Source of the DNA: Oscillospiraceae bacterium | GTDB taxonomy: Bacteria; Bacillota_A; Clostridia; Saccharofermentanales; Saccharofermentanaceae | Assembly (NCBI GenBank): GCA_902803365.1 | Contig: CADCPU010000451.1 | Span: 1 to 9,689 of the forward strand | Direction: 5' to 3' | DNA length: 9,689 nt | Shown: one piece after another, positions 1 to 5,460 of the stretch | Numbering within the stretch: position 1 is the stretch's first letter | How the letters are laid out: every line of letters begins with the position of its first letter | Position numbers and translations under genes: made by a program | Notes under the pieces: model-generated | The model's input: the letters and a program-made list of their open reading frames with translations, nothing else | What the model was told of the DNA's origin: nothing | The model's database searches: none

Positions 1-285
1 CTTTGCAGAAGGAGCTTCTCGAGTATCATGGTATTTGTCATATCCGATATAGTATTTAATATCGCATCGGGACTTGTGGCAGAATTCACCAAGATAGAAT
101 TCGTAAAATATCTGTTAGCATCACCGCTTCAACTTATGGAAGCGAGTGTTCTCATAGCCGATGAAGGCGGTACAGATGCTAACGATTTCATTATAACGGC
201 TGTCATGATGGGAGTAAGGTGTATCCTGCTGTTTGTAGCTTCAGTCTTATTATTCAAAAGAAAATATGAGGAGAAAAAACAATGA
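1..285 (+). CDS. ABC-2 type transporter permease, C-terminal fragment
   Basis: The reading frame is open from base 1, so the gene begins upstream; the methionine at 28 is internal. The 94 visible residues show two hydrophobic stretches, one near the left edge (around IMVFVISDIVFNIASGLV) and a last one (ITAVMMGVRCILLFVASVLL) followed by a basic cytoplasmic end (KRKYEEKKQ). This ending is typical of ABC-2 type permeases of peptide or antibiotic export/immunity systems. The stop codon overlaps the start of the downstream histidine kinase (ATGA), so the two are translationally coupled. Permease-kinase pairs of this kind in Bacillota commonly sense and export antimicrobial peptides. That role is inferred from context, since the ATPase and response regulator would lie outside the window. 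Substrate cannot be assigned. An AAGGAG at 7-12 lies 15 nt before the internal ATG and is probably coincidental. Confidence 0.65.
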   Translation, partial: LCRRSFSSIMVFVISDIVFNIASGLVAEFTKIEFVKYLLASPLQLMEASVLIADEGGTDANDFIITAVMMGVRCILLFVASVLLFKRKYEEKKQ

Positions 286-1187
286 CGATCGCACTGATTA
301 TCTGTATTGTTACGATTATCGCATTGGGATTCTATCTTATCTCGGTGTTGTCTTCGATACATGAACTTATCAGACAGGTAAGTTATATCGATGACAACAA
401 CAAGACTAATATGACTATCAATATCGGAACTGCCACCAGATCCGTCAAAAAACTCACGGACGGAATCAACAGACTTCTGGTTACGATGCGTACGCGTGAG
501 ATCGACACCTTCCGTAAGGATGACGAGATCAAGGAAACGATCACGAGTATGTCTCACGATATAAGAACACCTCTTACTTCTCTCAAGGGCTACTTCGATC
601 TTATGTGCGAATCGGATAATGAAGCAGATAAGGACAGATATAAGAAGATCATCTCGGAAAGGATCGATTCTTTGAGCGATATGCTCGAGGAGATGTTCCT
701 GTTCACCAAGATCAACAATGCGGGCTATAAGCTCGATATGGAAAAGACGGGGATCTCAGAAGTGTTCGTATCTACTCTGCTGTCCTACTATGAGGACTTC
801 GAGACCAGGGGAATGACCCCGGATATCGATGTAGACGAAGATCTGTATGCTCTTGCGGATGAGGCTGCCTTGAAGCGTGTATTCCAGAACCTTATCAAGA
901 ACAGTCTGACTCACGGAACAAATACATTTGTTGCAAAACTTAAGAAGATAGACAATAAGAAGGTAAAGATATCCATCGCAAATGACATAGTTGACGGCGA
1001 GCATGCCGATGTCACCAAGGTATTCGACAGATTCTATAAGGGAGACAAATCCCGTCACGTTAACTCATCCGGTATCGGATTGTCAGTTACAAAGAAGCTC
1101 GTTCTTCTGATGGGCGGTTCCATCGAGGCAGTTATCGTTGATAATAAGTTCTGTATCAACATCTATCTGGAGCTCCTGAACAGCTGA
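282..1187 (+). CDS. Sensor histidine kinase with minimal input domain
   Basis: This is a 301-residue two-component sensor kinase. One hydrophobic segment (about residues 2-24) anchors it in the membrane. There is no second transmembrane segment and therefore no extracellular sensor domain. A linker (25-80) leads to the dimerisation/phosphoacceptor helix with SHDIRTPLTS, where His92 is the expected phosphorylation site. The ATPase domain has the N box FQNLIKNSLTHG (Asn203, Asn207), an F box FDRFYKGD (248-255) and the G2 box SSGIGLSVTKKL (262-273). A classical DxGxG G1 box is not seen; kinases of the small antibiotic-sensing type often have this region reduced. The start overlaps the permease stop by 4 nt and is preceded by AGGAG 8-9 nt upstream. 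The likely signal comes from the co-encoded transporter rather than from a ligand-binding domain of its own. The partner regulator is not in the window. Confidence 0.9.
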   Translation: MTIALIICIVTIIALGFYLISVLSSIHELIRQVSYIDDNNKTNMTINIGTATRSVKKLTDGINRLLVTMRTREIDTFRKDDEIKETITSMSHDIRTPLTSLKGYFDLMCESDNEADKDRYKKIISERIDSLSDMLEEMFLFTKINNAGYKLDMEKTGISEVFVSTLLSYYEDFETRGMTPDIDVDEDLYALADEAALKRVFQNLIKNSLTHGTNTFVAKLKKIDNKKVKISIANDIVDGEHADVTKVFDRFYKGDKSRHVNSSGIGLSVTKKLVLLMGGSIEAVIVDNKFCINIYLELLNS

Positions 1188-1212
1188 TAATACATTAATA
1201 AGATAAACTATA

Positions 1213-1260
1213 GGGCTGCATCCACGGCGAACTTAAACAGGATGCAGCCCCTTTTGTTTA
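1213..1260 (+). terminator. Rho-independent terminator after the kinase gene
   Basis: An 11-bp perfect inverted repeat, GGGCTGCATCC (1213-1223) and GGATGCAGCCC (1240-1250), encloses a 16-nt loop and is followed by CTTTTGTTTA. It ends the permease-kinase operon. In the opposite direction the same hairpin is followed by a less U-rich tail (CTATAGTTTATC), so it may also stop transcripts arriving from the small reverse gene, more weakly. Confidence 0.85.
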
Positions 1261-1339
1261 TATCCGGAGAACGACCGATCGGGTATAAGTGGTAGTGGTG
1301 GAAAACAGGAGTACCGATCAGTTGTCCCTAGATCAATTA

Positions 1340-1543
1340 TCAGGCTGCTCTGCGTGTGCTTCTGCGAGCCGTGGAGATCGCAGTCCTTCTTGCTGCTGCA
1401 GGTCTCCTTGTAACCGGATGAGCAGGGCGTACTGCTGCAGGTACGTGCTCAGGTTCTCTATTCATATGCTTCTCAAAATCAGTAACGATCTTAATGAGCG
1501 TAGCTACCATAAAGAATAAAAAAGAAAGATCCAACAATGACAT
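1340..1543 (-). CDS. Small single-span membrane protein with Ala/Arg-rich tail
   Basis: This is a 67-residue predicted protein I do not recognise. Residues 3-21 (LLDLSFLFFMVATLIKIV) form one hydrophobic membrane segment. A short linker with Asp, Glu and His follows, then a tail from residue 35 made mainly of Ala, Arg, Pro, Thr and Ser. Nine of the ten arginines lie in residues 39-65, and the chain ends RRAA. The positive-inside rule predicts that the basic tail is cytoplasmic. Coding status is supported by a good Shine-Dalgarno sequence (GTGAGGT, 7 nt before ATG), an extended -10 element further upstream, and an isolated position between two terminators. A small bitopic protein behind LexA-like operators recalls the SOS division inhibitors YneA and SosA, but there is no LysM domain and no convincing sequence match. 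The terminal Ala-Ala resembles a ClpXP-type degradation end; that is inference. It could also be a lineage-restricted orphan. Confidence 0.6.
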   Translation of the reverse strand: MSLLDLSFLFFMVATLIKIVTDFEKHMNREPEHVPAAVRPAHPVTRRPAAARRTAISTARRSTRRAA

Positions 1544-1550
1544 AATTATT

Positions 1551-1557
1551 ACCTCAC
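1551..1557 (-). promoter_or_regulatory. Ribosome binding site of the small membrane protein gene
   Basis: On the reverse strand GTGAGGT lies 7 nt before the ATG at 1543-1541. It is the main evidence that this short frame, rather than an overlapping one, is translated. Confidence 0.6.
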
Positions 1558-1562
1558 TTCAA

Positions 1563-1576
1563 CGATCATATGTTCG
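1563..1576. promoter_or_regulatory. LexA-like operator, site 1 (near consensus)
   Basis: The reverse strand reads CGAACATATGATCG. Compared with the Bacillus SOS box CGAACRNRYGTTYC, one half-site and the spacer fit fully and the other half has two mismatches. It lies between the likely transcription start (about 1590) and the ribosome binding site of the small reverse gene, a position suited to repression by roadblock or occlusion. Identity as a LexA site is inferred from the pattern only. Confidence 0.4.
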
Positions 1577-1596
1577 TTTTTCTTTTTGATGACAGG

Positions 1597-1602
1597 AGTA
1601 TA
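1597..1602 (-). promoter_or_regulatory. Extended -10 promoter for the small membrane protein gene
   Basis: The reverse strand has TGTTATACT, an extended -10 (TG, one base, then TATACT; one mismatch to TATAAT). No good -35 hexamer is present 17 nt upstream, which is common for extended -10 promoters. A start near 1590 would give a leader of about 45 nt containing operator-like site 1 and the ribosome binding site. Confidence 0.45.
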
Positions 1603-1663
1603 ACACAGATATTGTTCCATTAATAGTACAATTTGAGAAAAAAGAACAAAAATTTCAAGAAAA

Positions 1664-1681
1664 ACGAACGGAAGTGTTCGT
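1664..1681. promoter_or_regulatory. Perfect inverted repeat ACGAAC-N6-GTTCGT
   Basis: Two perfect 6-bp arms are separated by GGAAGT. The arms are LexA-type half-sites, but the spacer is 6 nt rather than the 4 nt of the SOS box. This could be a site for another dimeric repressor or a variant arrangement. It lies about 60 nt upstream of the -10 element of the small reverse gene. Confidence 0.4.
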
Positions 1682-1719
1682 ATAAAGGTATAAAAACAGT
1701 CTGAAAAAACGAAAAAACA

Positions 1720-1742
1720 CGAATGTTTGTTCAAAGACGAAC
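1720..1742. promoter_or_regulatory. Operator-like half-site cluster
   Basis: CGAATGTTTGTTCA (1720-1733) has SOS-box geometry with three mismatches on the forward strand. It is followed at once by a further CGAAC half-site (1738-1742). Together they sit between the GH31 terminator and the promoter of the small reverse gene. This is weak on its own and is listed because it adds to the local cluster of GAAC/GTTC motifs. Confidence 0.25.
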
Positions 1743-1743
1743 A

Positions 1744-1778
1744 TAAAAAAACAGGGACGCCCAAGTGGGACATCCCTG
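1744..1778 (-). terminator. Rho-independent terminator after the GH31 gene
   Basis: Read on the reverse strand, CAGGGATGTCC pairs with GGGCGTCCCTG (11 bp, including two G-T pairs) around a 5-nt loop, followed by seven T (1751-1745). It begins 22 nt after the GH31 stop codon. A T-rich stretch also follows the hairpin on the forward strand (TTTGTTCTTTTTT), so it could work in both directions. It separates GH31 transcription from the small reverse gene. Confidence 0.85.
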
Positions 1779-1800
1779 ACATTTGTTCTTTTTTGTAATA

Positions 1801-4146
1801 TTACCCCAATGTGATAACGAGTTCCTGTGCCGTGAAATCGATCGTAGTTCCGTATTCGTTTACGTTAGGCATGGACTCTGATACGCTTACGACATTCTTG
1901 ATGCCGTTTAAGACGATCCTCTTGTTCTGACCGATGCCGCTCGTTCTGACGGTGATCTTATTGCCTGATTTAAGAATATTTATTATTCCTGAAGAAGAAG
2001 CATCTTCGGAGAATACTTCTGAAGCACAGACAACACCGTTCTGAAGTTCGAATACCGTAAATGTCAGGTTGTTCAGGATGCTCGAATGGATATTTGCTTC
2101 TGTAGAACCTGATACGATGACGGAGTTAGGCTTAACGAGGATCGGGATGTTGTTCGAATCAGCCTTGATAGTCTTATAGCACGGACCCTGGATCTTCTCT
2201 CTTGTAAGAAGGTTTGTCCAGACACCTGCAGGTACGTAGAAGTGTACGTTTCCTGATTCGCAGGTAACGGGGATGACCATAAGCTGAGAACCGAGCATAT
2301 ACTGCTGCGTAGCATTTCTGGCTGACAGGTCGTTCTCTGCATCAAGGAACAGAGGTCTCATGGACGGAGTACCGAGTGTAGTTGCTTCGCAGTTGATCGA
2401 GTAGAACAAAGGAAGCATTCCGTGTCTTAAGTTGGAGAAGAGCTTGATCGTCTCGATGATGCCCGAGTAGGAAGACAGAGGTGTCTTGATGTCGAGTGTG
2501 ATCCTCATGTGAGGAGCGAGGAAACCAAGCTGGATCCAGCGCATAAAGAGCTTGTCATCCTTGCCCGGAGTTAAGAGCGGAGTATCGATGTTAACGGTGC
2601 TCATACCGCTCAAGCCGAGTGTGAGACATCTCTTGAGAGTTGATCCGAGTGCATCGAACGTGTTGTTTGCCGGGATAACGTTCGTATAAGGATGGAGCTG
2701 AGCGCCCATTGAGATGGCGTTACTTATGACCATTGCATTTGCAAGACCGTTGCCTCTCGAGACTGCTTCGTATACGGCTTCGTTAAAGAGCGATGCGAAT
2801 GTATTGTTTACGTCTGAAAGTTTGCTTCCGTCGTAGAATGCGATCTCGTCGTCCCTGAAGTCAAAGAGCGTGTATCTGAAGTCGGCTTCGACCATATCGA
2901 TACCAAGCTTCAGGAGAGCATCCGTTCTCTGCTGGATGAACGATCTTGCAGCTACGTTCGTAAGATCGAGGATAGTTGCGCCTGCGAATTCACAGTCGCG
3001 CATAAAGAGCGTGTTGTCGGAAGTCTTGACGAGAAGGTCGTTTTCGAGACACTCATCATAGAATTCGGAATTCTCAGTGATGTACGGGTTGATCGATACG
3101 CCGACTTTGATGCCGCGGTCGTGAAGCTTTCTGCAGAATACGGCAGGATCCGGGAATCTCGACAGATCGAAGCTGAATCCGAGAGGATCGCTCGGAGCTA
3201 CCCAGAGATAAGAGAGCCAGAGTTCATTGATCTGGATGCCGGAGTCCTTAAGACCGTCTACGTACTTGATGATATCTGCATCCGTAACTGTCTTGTCGTC
3301 TGTGAGGAGGATGGATGTGCCCATGCTCCAGAAAGGTACAGGACGTGAGATTCCGAGAGTGTTTATGAAAAGGTTCAATACGCTGAGCATATCTTCGCTC
3401 GCGAAGATAACGTATTCGAGTTCTTCGTCTTCAACTCCGAATGATACAGCGGATGCATATTCGGTACCGAAGGAGAATTCGGATGTGGAACGCGTATTGA
3501 GGAATATTCCGTATTTCTTGGTGGAGATATAGAAAGGAACGTGCTGGTAATCAGGTGTGCCGTTACCGCCGGCCTTCTTGTTCTCGAGCTTTAAGTCCTT
3601 GCCGTTGAGGGGCAGGGAGGCGCCGTTGGATCCGAGACCGAAGAGCTGCTCATCAGGTTCGGTTGTGAGTGCTTCGTATGAGTAAGCACTGGTGGCGACC
3701 TTGTAGTTTGAAGCGACACCCGATTCGGTCACGTAGGAAGAACCGCCGTTATCGGCTCTTGAAGATGTGAGATACTTGCCTGCGTAATAGAAATCGATGG
3801 AGAAGACGTTGCCTTTGGAGATCCTGGCCTCGAACATATTGTTCTTGAAGATGATGTAATCTTCGTTCTCATCGATCGAACCTGACTGTGACGGCTTGAT
3901 GTCGACATAGCGGTTGTCGGTCGTAGCTGATGTTCTGTGGTGCGTATATTTTACCTTGATGGCATTTGAACCGTATGCTGAAAAACGGATCGTCATCTGA
4001 CCCGGAACCTCGTTCTTCTTTGGGGTCTTGGTGGTTATTCCGTTCGAGTATGCGCATACCGAAGTCTTAACCGTAAGAGTGTAATTCTCGAATGAGACAC
4101 CTGTAATGGTATCGGGATTCTTAATAAGAGCCCTTCTGTTTATCAT
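1801..4146 (-). CDS. Glycoside hydrolase family 31 protein with degenerate active site
   Basis: This 781-residue protein aligns over its whole length with GH31 enzymes such as E. coli alpha-xylosidase YicI. Residues 1-265 form the N-terminal beta-sandwich (LFGLGSNG at 168-175), about 268-600 form the (beta/alpha)8 barrel (PFWSMG, SINPYI, FPDP), and the rest form C-terminal beta domains (QYMLGSQLMVIPV at 615-627). There is no signal peptide, so it is cytoplasmic. The nucleophile position is kept (Asp422 in EADFRYT). However, the acid/base aspartate of YicI aligns with Pro492 (NVIPANN), the sugar-binding arginine with Asn476, the lysine before the nucleophile with Glu420, an early barrel aspartate with Ser312, and the HDIGG histidine with Ile520. 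The fold is secure; hydrolase activity is doubtful. The start has GGAGG 5 nt upstream. It is transcribed alone, divergent from the dehydrogenase-fold gene, with its own terminator. Confidence 0.9.
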   Translation of the reverse strand: MINRRALIKNPDTITGVSFENYTLTVKTSVCAYSNGITTKTPKKNEVPGQMTIRFSAYGSNAIKVKYTHHRTSATTDNRYVDIKPSQSGSIDENEDYIIFKNNMFEARISKGNVFSIDFYYAGKYLTSSRADNGGSSYVTESGVASNYKVATSAYSYEALTTEPDEQLFGLGSNGASLPLNGKDLKLENKKAGGNGTPDYQHVPFYISTKKYGIFLNTRSTSEFSFGTEYASAVSFGVEDEELEYVIFASEDMLSVLNLFINTLGISRPVPFWSMGTSILLTDDKTVTDADIIKYVDGLKDSGIQINELWLSYLWVAPSDPLGFSFDLSRFPDPAVFCRKLHDRGIKVGVSINPYITENSEFYDECLENDLLVKTSDNTLFMRDCEFAGATILDLTNVAARSFIQQRTDALLKLGIDMVEADFRYTLFDFRDDEIAFYDGSKLSDVNNTFASLFNEAVYEAVSRGNGLANAMVISNAISMGAQLHPYTNVIPANNTFDALGSTLKRCLTLGLSGMSTVNIDTPLLTPGKDDKLFMRWIQLGFLAPHMRITLDIKTPLSSYSGIIETIKLFSNLRHGMLPLFYSINCEATTLGTPSMRPLFLDAENDLSARNATQQYMLGSQLMVIPVTCESGNVHFYVPAGVWTNLLTREKIQGPCYKTIKADSNNIPILVKPNSVIVSGSTEANIHSSILNNLTFTVFELQNGVVCASEVFSEDASSSGIINILKSGNKITVRTSGIGQNKRIVLNGIKNVVSVSESMPNVNEYGTTIDFTAQELVITLG

Positions 4147-4262
4147 AACTTCCTCCCTAGACAGTCACATTTAATTGATATATATCCATTTCATATTAAA
4201 TCACACTTTTTAGAAAAATATAGAGATGTTATAATAAAAGCCAAATTTGAGGGAGGCTGAAG
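4147..4262. promoter_or_regulatory. Divergent promoter region between the GH31 and dehydrogenase genes
   Basis: This 116-nt AT-rich spacer holds both ribosome binding sites (AGGGAGGAAG for the reverse gene, GGGAGG for the forward gene) and the forward promoter listed separately. A 10-bp palindrome GATATATATC (4177-4186) lies on the GH31 side; its AT-only core makes chance occurrence easy. No clear reverse promoter hexamers stand out. The short shared spacer allows joint control of the two genes. Confidence 0.5.
4227..4235 (+). promoter_or_regulatory. Extended -10 promoter of the dehydrogenase-cca-acyltransferase operon
   Basis: TGTTATAAT is an extended -10 with a perfect TATAAT hexamer (4230-4235). 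The -35 region (around TTTTTA, 4207-4212) is weak. The start point would be near 4242, leaving a leader of about 20 nt with GGGAGG before the ATG at 4263. Confidence 0.6.
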
Positions 4263-5447
4263 ATGGCAAAGCAGAATAAGTTCGTCAAATACGCTAGAAC
4301 GAGCGATGTCGATACCCAGAGTTTCTATATCGAGGATGACGCCAGACTTCATCTGGCTGATGAGCTCAAGAGCAAGGGTACCAGAAGGATCCTCGTTGTC
4401 TGCAACGATATGATCAGGAAGCTAAGACCCTTCGACGAATTTGCCAACAGCCTCGCGGATGCGGGATTCAGACTATTTGTTTACAGTGAGCAGGGTGAGA
4501 TGCTCAACGATACCGACATTGAAGCCGGCCTCAAGATATACCATGAATATAATTGTGATACGATAATCGCGATCGGCGGAACTTCCGAGATCGACTGCGG
4601 CAAGCTCATTGCGGCTTGCGTTACGAATCCGGTCAAGAGCCTTACTCAGCTTGCGGGAGTAAATAAGCTCTCGAACGACATACCGGCTCTGTGTACCATC
4701 ATGACCGAGAATTGCGCTTCTTCAACAACGGCAAGCGCCGAGTTCTACGATACGGTGAACAAGAAGTGGCGCATGGTATTGAGTAATTATCTTGTTCCTC
4801 ATATGGTCGTCATCGATACGGAACTTTCCGAGAGGATATCTCACGAACATGCGGTCTCGTCTGCGTTTACGGCGCTCTGCCTTACGATCGAGGCATATAT
4901 CAGCCCTGTTGCAAAGCTCTTTCCGGAGTTTAGGGCCAGCGCGATCAATTCAAGTCTCATAATCTTCAAGAATCTGGAGAAGTTCTGTAACAATACGACT
5001 GATTCTTTCCTCAGAAAGCAGATCGCCGTTGCAGGTTTTTACGCGGGATTGTCGACACGTAAGACGGGTGTCGGCTATGCTCATATAATCATGCATACCC
5101 TTATCGGAAAGTATGGGGTTACACACGGTCAGGGTCTTACCAAGATCCTTCTCATGGTCCTTGAAGAACAGCTCGGAAATGCCGATACATGCGCGGCCTT
5201 GGCGGAACTTGCCAGAGCTTCGCACTTCTGTTCGCAGGGTCTGAGCAATGAAGGAGCGGCCGAGTCTTTGATCGACAACTTAAGGCGTCTTGACCAGAAG
5301 GTTGCCGTGGATCTCGAACTCCCGAGGATCAATCCGGATGACATCGACTCACTCGTGACAGAGATAGAGAAAGAAGCAAGGATGTTTGTCTTGAGCAAGG
5401 ACATCGATACGAAGGCCTTGAGCAGGATCCTTGCGGTATTCGTCTGA
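4263..5447 (+). CDS. Iron-containing alcohol dehydrogenase family protein lacking two metal ligands
   Basis: This 394-residue protein has the two-domain fold of group III (iron) alcohol dehydrogenases. The N-terminal nucleotide-binding half ends with GGTSEIDCGK (105-114), a variant of the family motif GGGSxxDxxK with Asp111 and Lys114 kept. The C-terminal helical half has GYAHIIMH...THG, giving His274, His278 and His288 at the spacing seen in FucO. The other two ligand positions, in the family motif GMDALTHAIEAY, read AFTALCLTIEAY here, so aspartate becomes Thr203 and histidine becomes Leu207. The PTTAGTGSE-like loop is also altered (around IMTENCASSTT). Nucleotide binding is plausible, but normal iron or zinc redox chemistry is doubtful. 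It is first gene of an operon, 13 nt ahead of cca, with GGGAGG 7 nt before its ATG. Substrate unknown. Confidence 0.85.
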   Translation: MAKQNKFVKYARTSDVDTQSFYIEDDARLHLADELKSKGTRRILVVCNDMIRKLRPFDEFANSLADAGFRLFVYSEQGEMLNDTDIEAGLKIYHEYNCDTIIAIGGTSEIDCGKLIAACVTNPVKSLTQLAGVNKLSNDIPALCTIMTENCASSTTASAEFYDTVNKKWRMVLSNYLVPHMVVIDTELSERISHEHAVSSAFTALCLTIEAYISPVAKLFPEFRASAINSSLIIFKNLEKFCNNTTDSFLRKQIAVAGFYAGLSTRKTGVGYAHIIMHTLIGKYGVTHGQGLTKILLMVLEEQLGNADTCAALAELARASHFCSQGLSNEGAAESLIDNLRRLDQKVAVDLELPRINPDDIDSLVTEIEKEARMFVLSKDIDTKALSRILAVFV

Positions 5448-5460
5448 GAGGTGACAGTGA

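Noticed and set aside
1403..1442. Repeated CTGCTGCAGGT-like words
   Set aside because: They encode repeated Pro-Ala-Ala stretches in the tail of the small protein and need no separate explanation.
1289..1519. Forward open frame rich in Cys, Ser and Arg
   Set aside because: It is antisense to the small membrane protein gene, lacks a ribosome binding site, and its composition mirrors the Ala/Arg tail on the other strand.
1563..1576. Firm assignment as a LexA site
   Set aside because: It has two mismatches to the Bacillus consensus and the organism's own motif is unknown, so it is reported only as LexA-like.
1549..1782. Reverse open frame of 77 codons in the AT-rich leader
   Set aside because: It spans a strong terminator and the promoter and operator region of the small gene, has no ribosome binding site, and its hydrophobic content is what AT-rich DNA yields by chance.
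4177..4186. Palindrome GATATATATC as an operator for the divergent pair
   Set aside because: An alternating AT core is expected often in such AT-rich DNA. No second copy or flanking symmetry supports it.
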